From positions 2,168,340 to 2,232,339 of the forward strand of contig NC_030991.1 in the NCBI RefSeq assembly GCF_000149955.1: a stretch of 64,000 nucleotides of DNA, in the 5' to 3' direction. The number at the start of each line of letters is the position of its first letter. Position 1 is the first letter of the stretch. The notes under the pieces are model-generated. The model was given only the letters and a program-made list of their open reading frames with translations, searched no databases and was not told where the DNA came from. Made by a program: the position numbers and the translations under genes. This DNA comes from Fusarium oxysporum f. sp. lycopersici 4287. Its lineage: Eukaryota; Ascomycota; Sordariomycetes; Hypocreales; Nectriaceae. Below, one piece after another: positions 22,900 to 34,950 of the stretch.

Positions 22900-23676
22900 C
22901 ACAAAACCCTGAGACACGCACAAAGCCGTGAGACATCGGCAAGGTTAGTTTTTAGGTGGCGAAAACAGCTTTTTTAATAGCCTGATGTTCTCATAATGTC
23001 GTGATTAGTTGAAAATGATAAAAATGCCTAATTTGAAGCTTCTCGTGATACTGAATTGACTATTGACTATAGCTGAAGGGGGGATATGACTGTGGCGGCA
23101 CCCAACCGGGCCCGATTTGAGGAACGATTTCCCTGCTAAAATGGGCGGCATTCTGTTCCCCTTCCTTGTGACTGTGGCCTCTGCGACCTGCCTTTCTCTC
23201 TGTATGAGATCTCGAAGAGACTCGCGATACTGTATTTGGTGTTGTGAGGGGCAGGGTGTTGAGGGGACTGAGGGTAACGATGACTGGGGAGGTGACTCGT
23301 AGTCAGGCAGGCAGGGCGGCGATGAGGGCATCACGACTTAACTGTTGAAGCTGAAATCGCTGGGGCATGGTGTTTCTTCAGGCCTCGTGAGGTGAAAAGT
23401 GACGGAATCGTCACTGTGAGGGAGGAGGGAAAAGTCTACAGCTTCGAGAGGCTTTGCTGCAAAGGCTGCGTTGCGAATAGACTCACGAAGATCAGGAGGG
23501 TGTTGTGTATCTATCATGAATCCGTCAGTGACTTCATTGAGGGCTTCAGTCATAGCAGACCGCTGTGTATCCATAGATAAATAGTCATTCTTCTTCCCTG
23601 TGACTTCTAACCACTTCTTAAACTGCAGCTTTTTCGTGATACCTTTAACTATGACTTCTCTGTTATCTCGCCATTC

Positions 23677-25394
23677 TTATTTCAATGCCTCGAGCTCCCT
23701 GATAAGCTGTGATCGTTGCTGCCGTATCTCGGATCGAATACTCTTCTTCTGACTCTCTGTAATGTACTTATCCTGCTGCTCGCGAAGCTCCTGTAATGAA
23801 ATCGTGTTAATATAATCAGAAGCTCCTCGGGCGCGTTTTCCTCGCTTTCTCTGGTGATATCTTTTCTCGATACGAGCTCGGCGATCTTCTATATTCCTTT
23901 TTATATGATCTTCAAGTAATATAGCTTTATGAACAATATTCTGAATATGCTTAAGTCCCTGACGCGTTGGGGAACTGAGGATATCGTGATATCGGTCCCT
24001 GACGTGTGGTGCCGTTGTGGAAGCTGTTGTGAACCTCGCTTCTGACGGCAGAAGTGAGAAAAAGGCAGGATCAACAGTCTTCTTCATCTTCAGCTTCTTC
24101 CTGAGAAGATATTCGACTGCAGGTCGGTCTGTAGGTGGGAAAATCCCTGACTTTTCGAAGCCTGAGATGATATGTGCCGCCGTGAAGCCTTCGTCGAAGA
24201 TCTCCTGAAAAAATGATATTAGTATGTGAAAAGAGGGGTTATCAAGAGAAGGCTGAGCTATGAGCCTCATACCTGAAAAGCCCCGGCAAAGTCACGGCGG
24301 TTAAAGGTCAGCTTTCCCTTCCTTAACGCCTCACGAAGCTTCCTCTGATGTGCATTCTTCAGATATTGAAATACACCTATATCCATAGGCTGGAGGATAT
24401 GCGTTAAATGGGACAGTAAGAAGGCCACGAGGATATTAAATTTCATATAGTATTCTCGAAAGGCGAAGGAGCCGTGACCGGCGAAGCCGTCGATAACGAG
24501 CAGCCTCCACACAGGACCTTCTTCTTGGATGGTTTCGGTATTCGGAGGGAGGTCATATTCTCTGAAGGCATTCCCAGGTTGTTGCAGGTGCTTATTACAG
24601 CCAAAATACTGCTCAAAATCGAGCTGACGGCGTTGAACAGTAGCTGACTTCTCCTAGGAATAACGGTTAAAATGCTTTGCCTACTGCAGCGTTATCTCAG
24701 CGTTGGAAAAGGCTGTATCTGACTGTGCAAATCGCATCTGAGAATCGCCCTCGATCTGAGCCCACTCCAGCGTTGGAAAGCTCTTGAAGATCAGCCACGG
24801 AGGAGTTGTATCGCCTGCAGCGTTGCCTGTGCCGATGACTGTATAGCTTTCTCGATCAGCAGGGGAGAAAACCTCTGTAGATGACTTCTTCTGTGTATGT
24901 ATAATAAGGCATTCTACATGCTCTCGTAGCATTCCTACTCTAACTCCAGCTTGGTCAGCGTTCTAACACTCAGAGGCACCGATTCCGTAGTTGGTGATAA
25001 CTTCAGTGAGCCGCTGAAACCACTGCTTGGTCTCCTCAACACCTGCTTCCTTATACTCCACGCGGGCAGCTTCTTTGGCCTTGAGAATCGATTTATCGAG
25101 CTCTGGATGATTATCACAGAAGCGCCGATACCACATTCTGCTCACTGGCCTTGCCTCAGTATCTCGGCGGCAGCGCAGCGTATTTGCTGCATCTTCTACT
25201 TCATATTTAGAGGCAGGCAGACCTGATCTTTGCATCCAGATGACGAAGGCCACGATAGCTTCTTCTTCCTCCTCTGTCAGCAGTCTTGGCCGCCCTCCTC
25301 GTTGATCAGGAAGGTCTTCTATGCTGAGGGTATTCGCAGCCTCGAGCTTCTTCACGATGCGAGCGATAGATGCTCTCTTGGAGCCGCGAAAACG
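23677..25394 (-). pseudogene. pogo-type transposase of element B, broken
   Basis: The minus-strand parts, in order, are as follows. At 25355-24963 lies a CENP-B/HTH-like N-terminus with GGRPRLLTEEEEEAIVAF, CRRDTEARPVSRMWYRRFCD and the LDKSILKAKEAAR region. After a TAG come NADQAGVRVGML (first catalytic Asp) and VIGTGNAAGDTTPPWLIFK. After two more TAG codons come LLVIDGFAGHGSFAF (second Asp) and HILQPMDIGVFQYLKNAHQR (third Asp). A C-terminal tail lies at 24270-23677. The stops occupy Trp or Gln positions. The extreme N-terminus runs into the assembly gap. Confidence 0.8.
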
Positions 25395-26356
25395 NNNNNN
25401 NNNNNNNNNNNNNNNNNNNNNNNNNNNNNNNNNNNNNNNNNNNNNNNNNNNNNNNNNNNNNNNNNNNNNNNNNNNNNNNNNNNNNNNNNNNNNNNNNNNN
25501 NNNNNNNNNNNNNNNNNNNNNNNNNNNNNNNNNNNNNNNNNNNNNNNNNNNNNNNNNNNNNNNNNNNNNNNNNNNNNNNNNNNNNNNNNNNNNNNNNNNN
25601 NNNNNNNNNNNNNNNNNNNNNNNNNNNNNNNNNNNNNNNNNNNNNNNNNNNNNNNNNNNNNNNNNNNNNNNNNNNNNNNNNNNNNNNNNNNNNNNNNNNN
25701 NNNNNNNNNNNNNNNNNNNNNNNNNNNNNNNNNNNNNNNNNNNNNNNNNNNNNNNNNNNNNNNNNNNNNNNNNNNNNNNNNNNNNNNNNNNNNNNNNNNN
25801 NNNNNNNNNNNNNNNNNNNNNNNNNNNNNNNNNNNNNNNNNNNNNNNNNNNNNNNNNNNNNNNNNNNNNNNNNNNNNNNNNNNNNNNNNNNNNNNNNNNN
25901 NNNNNNNNNNNNNNNNNNNNNNNNNNNNNNNNNNNNNNNNNNNNNNNNNNNNNNNNNNNNNNNNNNNNNNNNNNNNNNNNNNNNNNNNNNNNNNNNNNNN
26001 NNNNNNNNNNNNNNNNNNNNNNNNNNNNNNNNNNNNNNNNNNNNNNNNNNNNNNNNNNNNNNNNNNNNNNNNNNNNNNNNNNNNNNNNNNNNNNNNNNNN
26101 NNNNNNNNNNNNNNNNNNNNNNNNNNNNNNNNNNNNNNNNNNNNNNNNNNNNNNNNNNNNNNNNNNNNNNNNNNNNNNNNNNNNNNNNNNNNNNNNNNNN
26201 NNNNNNNNNNNNNNNNNNNNNNNNNNNNNNNNNNNNNNNNNNNNNNNNNNNNNNNNNNNNNNNNNNNNNNNNNNNNNNNNNNNNNNNNNNNNNNNNNNNN
26301 NNNNNNNNNNNNNNNNNNNNNNNNNNNNNNNNNNNNNNNNNNNNNNNNNNNNNNNN
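25395..26356. other. assembly gap (962 Ns)
   Basis: Unknown bases inside element B, upstream of its transposase. The gap probably reflects repeat collapse. Nothing can be said about its content, and the true length may differ. Confidence 1.
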
Positions 26357-26614
26357 GGCTCGAGCCAAAGGGTAGCGGAATTTGCGAAATCCAATATTGC
26401 CATTTTTAGGTGCACAGTATAGGTGGGACACTCCCTTGTGGAGTACGTTAAAGAACTTGATGATTGAACTAACACTATTTCTATAGCACGGTATGCATAC
26501 ATCGCGTACCCCTCACAGCCTTAGAGGGCTACAGTCGTTAACTCCAATCATTTCTATAATCAGTAGAGACATTGTCCTCTAAGCTGCTATATATTTTGGC
26601 CAATTTTGGTGTAA

Positions 26615-27342
26615 GTGAAGCCGATGAGTTTTAGTGGAGCTATTTTTTATTTTGCTTGCCGAAAGAGGGGTTATGCCGAAAGAGGGGACATTCCCTCGAC
26701 ACTCTTCGAGGTTATTCGACATCAGATGAGCCCAGAAGACGTCATTACACTGCTCAGCTTTCTGAATCTACCAAACAGGAACAGTTTATTTGCTCGGATA
26801 CGCACAAAGCATATCCAAGCGGAGTATCCCGTTGACATCGTGGACATGACACACCACCTCGACAAGAATCGCCTTGGCAATATGATTGAAGACTTCAAAT
26901 CTTTGAATGTGGAAGCGCCATCACATGAAAGTGAGAGTGAACCTGGAAACGATCAACCTGAAGTATAGTCGACCGTTCGTCGCCATTTGCCCTGCTCGGC
27001 GTGAAGTTTGCGCAAATGTTTGTCTGGACAATATGGAACTGCGTCGCGATAAGTATCACCATTACACCGCTTGCAAAGTCGGTCGCCGAGGCTGTAGCTG
27101 CAGTACTAATCAGCCCCGGCATGCGCATCATGATTATTCGCATACAAAATCACCGAAAAAGAGTGTTGACAAGTTTACTAGCCGTCTCTAAACTGGACCT
27201 CGCTTGGAAAGAGGCACTCGAGCCGCTCGACGGGATTCAGGAAGTTCTTAGTGGCTCACAAATTCTTGGGACGCGACCATGCTTAGGTGCGTTGGAAGTG
27301 GATCGTGAGGAGGATAATAATAATGACCTGGTGTTTACGTGA
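26615..27342 (+). pseudogene. uncharacterised coding remnant
   Basis: Immediately after the A3 terminus there is an open frame with an ordinary protein-like composition (MSPEDVITLLSFLNLPN, then DIVDMTHHLDKNRLGNMIED) ending at 26968. A second frame, ending at 27342, has hydrophobic stretches (FAQMFVWTIWNCVAISITIT, then SVAEAVAAVLISPGM) and a Glu/Asp/Asn-rich tail. They may be two exons of one 5'-truncated gene, but I found no clear splice pair and recognise no family. Confidence 0.3.
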
Positions 27343-27668
27343 TTGTTGGAAATGACCTAAACTAACCTACCAAGTTGATAGAGCCTTGGTCATAGGACCG
27401 ATATGATAAGAGAGCGCTAGAGCCAATGCACGATCACGAGCGAGGCAGGTGGTCTCAAGTGGCAGAAGGGGCCTCATTAGTTACGTTTTCGATTGTATAT
27501 TCACTTTAACTTCCGAAATTTAAGCTGTCATGACTCGTGCTGTTACCGACTATTTAGGTATTCTCGTCTGTGACCAAAACCGTGTTAATCCGCCGCCGCG
27601 GCCATCCAACTCATCCCCATTTCGCACATTCGATTTGACATGGACCTGTGGGAAACGATGTTGCTCGC

Positions 27669-28643
27669 TCATCTGACAGGTTTCTGGAGGATCCCTTCAC
27701 AGTGGTCGTCAAAGTGGAGGTTGAAGTGCCTCACGCTGTGCATAAACTTCTCTGTCATGTCAAGCTTTTGGTCACGGCCAAAGAGAGTCTCGACGAATTC
27801 GACACCAGCATTCTCGCCAAGGCCAGCTTGGCTCCGCTTAGCAACCTTAAGCATGGGTGCTTCACAGATTTTGAGAAGGGAGCGGAGCTTCTCGGTAAGG
27901 CAGCAACCGGCCTCGATGAACTTCTCAACACGGTCACGGTCGGCGGCACTGTAAATGTGGCCCACTATTTTCTTTGCTCGCTTCACTTTATCGGCAAGTT
28001 GGATGAGGAGGAGCCACATATCACCGGCCATATCAGAAATAGGAGCGCTAGGACCATGACAATACGTGGTCCAGTCATAAATCCACTTCCCGAGATTGTT
28101 GGCATCAAAGACGCTGCCTAGGAGTAAGATAGGTTCCTCGCTAGGCTCCCAGTGCTTGAGCGAGTATCCGGAGGGGATGCGATGCTTGCAAGCATCGGCA
28201 TCAGTGGCCTTAGGTGTATGGGATGAGGATAGGTGTCTACTATGGTAAGATTCAACGGAGCGTATATTCTGAATTTGAGTTCGAGAAATACTAGCGATTC
28301 GATGGTTGTCATTGCCAAAGCTCTTGTAAGGCAGATGTTGAAATGAATCGTATATGGAAGGTATCTGCTTTTTAGAGATAGACTTATTGCTGACGGTGAA
28401 CGCAGCATCATGCAGATTCACGTTCTGGCCCCTACACTGTCCTCCGCCATTGTTGAATAATTGGCAATCAGTAGCGAATCGGGTACCAGTGCCTCTTCCA
28501 TATGCGCCGGAATTCGAGCCATAGATGGATGCGACATGATATCCATGGCTGTTGTAACGAGGGGATCCCGTAGCAGGCATGCAGAGTTCATAGTCGTAAA
28601 TTCTCATCTTGTTGACATAAGGATATGTTGTGGCAATCGACAA
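27669..28643 (-). CDS. fungal protein of unknown function (gp1-like annotation family)
   Basis: A 324-codon uninterrupted frame starting at ATG 28643. The C-terminal 180 residues match a family common in filamentous ascomycetes, often mislabelled vegetative cell wall protein gp1. Features are IPSGYSLKHWEPSEEPILLL, GSVFDANNLGKWIYDWTTY, the helical DMWLLLIQLADKVKRAKK and GVEFVETLFGRDQKLDMTEK. The N-terminal 140 residues are Ser/His/Tyr-rich and low complexity. No signal peptide or membrane segment is apparent. The biochemical role is unknown. No stops or frameshifts, so probably a real gene; the exact start is uncertain because several in-frame ATG codons exist. Confidence 0.65.
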   Translation of the reverse strand: MSIATTYPYVNKMRIYDYELCMPATGSPRYNSHGYHVASIYGSNSGAYGRGTGTRFATDCQLFNNGGGQCRGQNVNLHDAAFTVSNKSISKKQIPSIYDSFQHLPYKSFGNDNHRIASISRTQIQNIRSVESYHSRHLSSSHTPKATDADACKHRIPSGYSLKHWEPSEEPILLLGSVFDANNLGKWIYDWTTYCHGPSAPISDMAGDMWLLLIQLADKVKRAKKIVGHIYSAADRDRVEKFIEAGCCLTEKLRSLLKICEAPMLKVAKRSQAGLGENAGVEFVETLFGRDQKLDMTEKFMHSVRHFNLHFDDHCEGILQKPVR

Positions 28644-30929
28644 CAGTTCTACCCTTAGGTACGTATAGTCGCAACGACTTAGTCAAGTTGAGAAGAACAG
28701 GAGGAAGATGAAGAGGAGTGTGGTATTGACAGAAAACTTATTACAGCGTCTTGCGGATTAACCAACGCAAGCCACCATCTGGTTACAACATACTAAAAAT
28801 AAGAAACTCGACGTCGAGTAATTCGAGAGTTCAGAACATAGGATTAGGTCGAGGAGTGACGAGAATATAGTTGACTGATGCCACCAAACCGAAGTCAACT
28901 ATTTGCCAAGTGTCGAGACAAGGGGCGACAATTGATGTGGCAGATTCTGCTCGGAGTCTGAAACCAGAGGAATATTGAGCCAGAAGCTAAAAACGAGGCG
29001 CTATGCCGCTCGTAAGCATGCAAAATTGTTGGGGTATCGTGTTTTCACTACTGTGCTCGATAGCGGTAGCAGATATGTGAATGGTAAATAGAGGGTACGC
29101 GATGCACAGAAACTGGCTGCTCGGCTTATCATTGGCGTGTGAGTTAGGGGGGTTGGTGGGGTGGGCGGCGCGCGGGCTTGTGAGTGAAACCAATACTGGG
29201 GTCAAGTCAACCGACTGAACCTTAACAAAATACCCCCGGCTCGTGCCGGTCCTGAAACCTCATGCCATGCCTCGTTCCGTCTCATCAACGTCCCGTTCTT
29301 GCTACCCTATGTCTATGTCGTCACGCCCAGAACAAAGTCCTGAAGGGGGAGCGGGATCAGGCCCAAGCATTCAGAATAAGCTTTTACAAATGCTTATGAT
29401 GCAGACGAGGCACACCGTGTTGACCTGATACGGCATCAAATATGAATGGTGGCCACAGCGAGCCGTGGAGGTTATTGATTATCTGCAGACATCTATTCGG
29501 TGCCATGACGTCGAGTGTACGTATTTTTTACCTTAACAGAATAAAGTACGAAGCCACAAGGCTACTCTTGCACTCACCCTCCCCAGCGACGATGTAATCA
29601 TTGTCTTGTCACCATGCCATTCCCGACTTTGGCTCTTTCCCATCACCGCCCGCTTTGACCCTTACTTCCGAATCTAGACCCACCCCAAGCATAAGCCCAT
29701 GCCCCCGCCTCCCCGATGTGCTGGGCGGTTGAGAGCAGCAGTACAAAAAAGTTGATCGGTAGCATTTTTTGCCATACTTTGACTGCATTTCCAAATGGCA
29801 TCGTGCTGTGTCAGGCTGAAGGCTGAGGTATGATAGAAAGCCACCCTGATGTTCGACGAAACCCTGATCTCCCATGATCAAATGATAAATAACGCCCATA
29901 GATGACCTCATCCATGGCCGTTAGTCCCATGGTCGATCAGGCTATAGAGAATTCGCAACCCCCTCCCGTCCCCTGGCGCCGATGCAGCCGCCTGGGTTAG
30001 CCCAACAGCATATCACGATCGAGATCCTCCCGTCGTAACTGAACACAGCAATGGGTGACTCCCAAAACTGCCATGCTCCCGAATGGGACCTAGCACCGTA
30101 ATAAGATGGTAGTAGACGCCCTATCCTGTATTAGAGTTTAGGACGCAGGGAGGGCAGACGGGTGAAACCTAACGCTCGGGCATTCTTTTTGGTCCCCTCC
30201 CCACCCATTTTCCCCAACGCCCATTTAGGCTTATTTCCAGGACCTGGAGTCTGGAGGCTAAAACGAAGACCAAACGACAAATTCTACCCAACCATTCCAG
30301 GTCTACAGTACTAGATGAATACTGCTTCCCCAACGTCGCTAACTAAACATGAGCAAGGGTGCACGGAACTTTCGCGACAAGGCGTCACCCATACGACTTT
30401 GTAACGACATGAAATGGTAATGGCGAACTTTCTGAAACCAGCGCCTACCACAGCAAATACCTGGACGTTTGAGATTGGTTCAGCATCCTGGCTTGGTTGA
30501 CCAGAGCAAGCTTCCTACCACCGTGCAGACACAACATTACATTGCAGCCGGCTCTATAAGGCAAAATCACTTAGCAATTCTTGAACTAGCGTTCACGTTT
30601 AGCGTAAATGGCAATGGCCACCCGCCAATTGAACTCAGTATTGCCTAATCAATACAGCCAAACCAATCGCACCCACAACGGTACAAGCTGGCGGATTTTG
30701 CCATCAGAATGACATCCGCTACACCTGTTGGGCCATTTGTTAATTTATAGACAGTATGTCACCCCTTCCGGCTGTGCTGCGTTGAAGGCTGTACTAGGAA
30801 GATTTCATACCCTGGCCCTGCGGATACTTGATCTCATTCTTTCTGATCCTTTTTACACCTTTCCTCTTCGTTCCCTTGGAGAATCCACATACAGTTAAGC
30901 TATCTTTGATCGATAATATTTTCCCTAAG
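28644..30929. other. intergenic region
   Basis: Several short frames (29243-29428 on the plus strand, 29609-29911 on the minus strand) have no recognisable motif. No transposon ends were identified. This and the next spacer are the largest stretches without mobile-element sequence I could recognise. Confidence 0.35.
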
Positions 30930-31070
30930 ATGACCAGCCCCTGTGCGAATTACTATGTAAGCTTCCATTCCTGACTCAAAACCTTAAGTATTGACCACGA
31001 ACAGGGCTCTGCCAAGTGCCGCAACAGTGTCCTGATATTTGGTGCCTGGTGCGATTTCTGTCTGGTTTAG
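30930..31070 (+). CDS. possible two-exon cysteine-containing micropeptide
   Basis: ATG at 30930, exon 1 30930-30956, intron 30957-31004 (donor GTAAGC, internal CTGAC/TTGACC branch-like motifs, acceptor ACAG), exon 2 31005-31070 ending TAG. The product would be 30 residues with four Cys: MTSPCANYY joined to GSAKCRNSVLIF and GAWCDFCLV. Short Cys-containing proteins with this look occur in ascomycetes, but the evidence is only a clean splice pair and frame, so it could be chance. Confidence 0.25.
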
Positions 31071-33600
31071 TCTTCCTAGGCGCAATTGTGTCGTTCTCAC
31101 GCTAACCCTGAATATGGCATTAGACCGCAGGTGCTGGGATGCCTATGAACAATTTACTCCCTTACCCCTCGACTCCATCTAGCGAATATGTAAACCCGAT
31201 GAATAAGAATGTACAGAAGAATAAGGCAGCTGCTAGTAAGGAGGGTGTGGCATGCTGGAATAGAACCTATGCCGCTCCTTGGTCCGTTCAGAAACTTGTA
31301 TATCCGGATGAATTGGGGATTCTGAGACAACAATGATTGCATGTTCTTTCTGATATTTAGTGCTAGCAACAACCATTACCATCGCACTTCCAACAATGGG
31401 TCCCGAGCAACCTCATCCACTTGAAGCCCTCGAAATGTTGTATTGATAGATAGCCCCGATCCACGTCTAGTAAGGGGTGATATCGGAACTGGCCAGGCAG
31501 AGGATATTGAATTAGGGGGCCATGGTGGCCGTTTGAAATGTTTCTAGACCCATGTTAGAGTAAGTCACATTTAAATTTTACTGAAAACCGGTCACGAGGC
31601 CGGGAGAATCACGTCTTCAAACGCTCTAATGTAATATTCATGGTTGAATGCCATATGATTCTTCAGTGACGCGTATGTCTTCCGGGAGAAAAGGAATCCT
31701 TGCGCGGTCTATAGCCCATTCATTCGAAAATCGACCACATCAGGCTGTTGGGAAAATGAGGCTAGGGTGAGGGGAACTACCATAAATATTGAGGAACACA
31801 GTCTCTCCTATGGGGTGAAAATATCGGCATCCCCAACAACTCTCACTGTCACATTCTCATCCGTCACGACATCATAGAATAATTCCTGTCTTCAACTAAA
31901 GCAATGTGTGAGGGAAATTGCATTGATTTTGATTCAGTTCAACTGTTCCACTCTTTATTTCCCGATGGTTGCGAGCAGGTATATTTTCTTCCGAGTGTGT
32001 CACATTGCAAGGCTCGAGGCAAACTTGACCTCAATGTTCAGCTCGAAACGTCGGATCCTACATTTCAGTCATTGACAGACCGCTTGGAAGCAATTAAGCC
32101 AGCACGCAGTGCATAAGGGACAGCTACTAATGAATAGCTACCACTGGAGAAAGTCTTCAGCCCAGCGGGCTGACTCACTGATTCGTACACGGCTTATCGT
32201 CCTTTCCTTCTACCACGATAGCTTCATCTCCGGCCGGCCCTTCAATTCTATATCGTACTCTGCCTTCCGATGTCGTATTCGCTTGTCCAGCAATCACGCT
32301 CCTGAATGGTCTTCATAAGTGGCCTTCAACGTGAGGCCATTGAGAATCATGGCTTGACCATTGAGGGTTGATGCTTCTGCACATGTTCGACTATTTTTCT
32401 TTTTGTCTTCCTTCCTCCATTCTGTTCTTCTCTTTCTTTCTCTTTTTCTTCTTCCTTTTTTTAAAAGAATAAAAAAATAAAAGCATTCCTTTAGGGACTG
32501 GAATTCACCCTCTCATGAGCGGAGGGCTCAAATTTGCGTTACTTGTCGCTGGCTGGCCGCTCGAACGAGGAGACGGATTCCTAGAGCTCTGGTTACCGGC
32601 TCTCGACTTATAGACGCATTCGGGAACAAAGGAACCCTACAGAATCAGACAATAGCAAGTTGTCGTAGCAGTCAACGCACACATAAGCATGATTCTTCGT
32701 CGGTCAGCAAGGATGCTGTGAGGTGCGACGTTAGATTTGTAACTCACAGCACTTCGTGTCTTGTTTTTTTTTCCAGCTCGAAACGCCAACACCAGCGAGA
32801 AATACAGGTCTTGAAATACGGAAATGCCCCACATTTTGCGAGTCGAAGGTGACCGCAGCTTCTAAGCTTGTAATTGAGTATCTGACAATGGCTCGGTTTT
32901 ATAAATGGAGGTGCTAACTAGGCATTCCAGGAGGAGCCGCTGTTCTCTATCTGAATAAGCGAAGAGAGCAAAAGACAACATGCGTCAGAATGATGACAGA
33001 TTGCAGATTCGACTAGAGCGGGGTCTGTCATGGCGCAGACAGCAGCGAGCTTGGGCAGCTTTATATTTCAGTCCCTAAAATCACCAGCCCCATCCCCTTA
33101 CCATATTTTCTTGGCATATGCTTTCCTCCCATCTGCTTTAAATCACCGACTTATTCACTTATGTTTGTCAATCTTGCCCCAGGACACCACTTGCATTGAA
33201 CGACGTGCCTCACCATCATAGGCGATTGAACCTGCATCATCGGCAAGCCAGAATACGACATCGACTGTACAAAGAGATGAACTTAGATCAGCCCCTTCAT
33301 CGAGACGAGGTGGATCCCCCTCCGTGCAAAACCAGCCGTCGCCTATATTCTATCTCAGTGAGCCTCTGAAATCACAGGTGCATTTGCCTCCGCCTTTCCC
33401 ATCCGCTTCGTCGGAGTATTACTTAAAAACCACATGCTGTTTGGGGCCTTGGAATAAGCCGCCTAGCCGGCGGCATCGTCTTTGTGTAGTGACGTGTCAT
33501 TATTTCCGGTGGGACAGTGCCAATGTGTACCCTAAAGTGCGCTCGAATAGGCCATAGTAGTACGCCATCAGAATCTCTAGGTTGGCACAATTCTCCGGTC
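31071..33600. other. intergenic region with minor open frames
   Basis: The only frame with protein-like composition is 31904-32116 on the plus strand (70 residues, starts MCEGNCIDFDSVQLFHSLFP, unrecognised). A T/C-rich tract lies at about 32390-32460. I see no transposon termini or RNA genes. Confidence 0.3.
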
Positions 33601-33783
33601 CACACGGTATAGAAACTCAAGCTCCAGCAACTTCATTTCTGCGACCTGTGCCCCTAAATATGGCGCAAAGCCTTGCTCCAGAATGAGTCTGAATCCTTTC
33701 GATGAATATTAAGGCTGTTCAGGTACGGTATGAGCAGGCTATCATCGTGGGGGATGGAAGCTGCGCTGTAACTAACGTATTCC

Positions 33784-34662
33784 TCACCACTCCACACCTT
33801 GAGTTGTTTTTGCAAGATGCTTAGGTCTTTTTTTGGCATGTTGTTGGTATTGTGACATTTCCATAAGGTCATTCATGGCCTGGATGATGATCTCAGGAAT
33901 ATGAGAACTTATTATCGCGCCTCTTCCCAAGTTCTTGGTCGAGATGAAATCAATTTCGAGGTGCACAATGGCTGTTATCAGGATGAAATGAGGGAAAAGC
34001 GACGATGACCTGCGCAAGGAGTAGAGCTTGATCTGGCACCATCTCGCGTAGCTGCCGGATTGTATAAACATCTCCATCGGGGTTACGGATCCGGCGAAGC
34101 GTGCCGGTCCGGCGTGCCTCCAGTTCGAGTTTTTCCTTCTGTCATCTTACGATATCCTTCTGTGCCGATTTGGCGATAATTGCATAGTCTAAAGAAGACT
34201 CTACATCTTCTAAGATAGCTCTCGTTGGACTGCTGAGAATTTGAAGCTTGTCTCGTATCGAATTGAACTGTTTTTTGGCTTTTCCTGGAGTAACAGGATG
34301 AAGAAGGTTGGGAAATACAGGCTCGGTTTGCTCGTGAGCTGCTCCTCGTAGAGGTTCCAAAGGACCCAGAAAGTCGAGCAGCTGAGGGCTGCTGGTGTTG
34401 TTCGGGCAGCCAAAGCTGCAGTGGTCGGTCGAGGCAGTGTTAAACTGCAGGCGAAGGTGAGGGTGAGGGTGCAACGATCCTGAATGTCTAGCAGCAGGGT
34501 GCTGCGAATATCGTCTGGGCAGCCGAGGCGGTCTGTCGTACGGGGGAAAATCGAGGGCGCAGAGCCCGAAATGTCGAGGTAGAAAGAAGTCGCAGATAAC
34601 ACATAAGGAATGGCGCCCGGAGGCGATGTCAAGAGCTCGCGAAGCTCAGTGTCGTTGGACAC
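33784..34662 (-). pseudogene. uncharacterised minus-strand gene remnant
   Basis: Overlapping frames read like one protein broken by frameshifts or introns: TELRELLTSPPGAIPYVLSA and SFYLDISGSAP at the start (34662), then LLDFLGPLEPLRGAAHEQTE and FNSIRDKLQILSSPTRAILE (34474-34142), then after a stop a frame with TLRRIRNPDGDVYTIRQLRE and LLLAQVIVAFPSF. These look like genuine coding sequence, but I recognise no family. With stops between segments, a pseudogene is likelier than a working gene. Confidence 0.35.
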
Positions 34663-34950
34663 TCGTCACGAAGGTCAACTCTCTGAATCCCTTTCTACCA
34701 GCGGCTGTTAGGGTTCCGTTAGCCCCACAGTTGCTTTTCCTGCCATTTTGGCTTGCAAAAATTCTTGACCCTAGCAAGACGCTAATAGCGGGTGCCAAGG
34801 AAAGTTTTTTACAGGAGACAGTTGACCAGATTTGTTGTATTTCGTCGACTGCGCATAGTAGGGTAATTGGTATAAATAAGACGATCAAAGATAGCTTCTC
34901 AGTCAGGATTTAGGAGATCTGGGGGGTTTGGTCTCCTTCATCAGATTAAC

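Larger units (their letters stand above)
22493..26448 (-). mobile_element. pogo/Tan-like element B, nested in A3
   Basis: Terminal inverted repeats of about 25 bp with one mismatch, ACGTACTCCACAAGTGAGTG at 22493 and the complement of ACGTACTCCACAAGGGAGTG ending at 26448. Each is flanked by TA (22491-22492 and 26449-26450). Length is 3956 bp, including 962 Ns. The terminal ACGT plus TA duplication is shared with elements C, D and E and resembles Aspergillus Tan1/Vader ends. Confidence 0.85.
20536..26675 (-). mobile_element. Fot/pogo element A3, interrupted by element B
   Basis: The left end at 20536 is CCATCCACAACCCCTCTTTC preceded by TA. The matching right end lies on the far side of element B, TTTTGCTTGCCGAAAGAGGG near 26650-26670, where the last bases are scrambled and partly duplicated. 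The transposase start codon (22441) and its upstream region run up to 22490, where element B begins; A3 resumes at 26451. Without B it would be about 2.2 kb, like A2 and A4. Confidence 0.8.

Noticed and set aside
25230..26502. Long open frames spanning the N gap
   Set aside because: Their length is an artefact of unknown bases; only the real DNA edges can be interpreted.
27640..28121. Plus-strand frames opposite the gp1-like gene
   Set aside because: They mirror the minus-strand coding sequence, which matches a known family.
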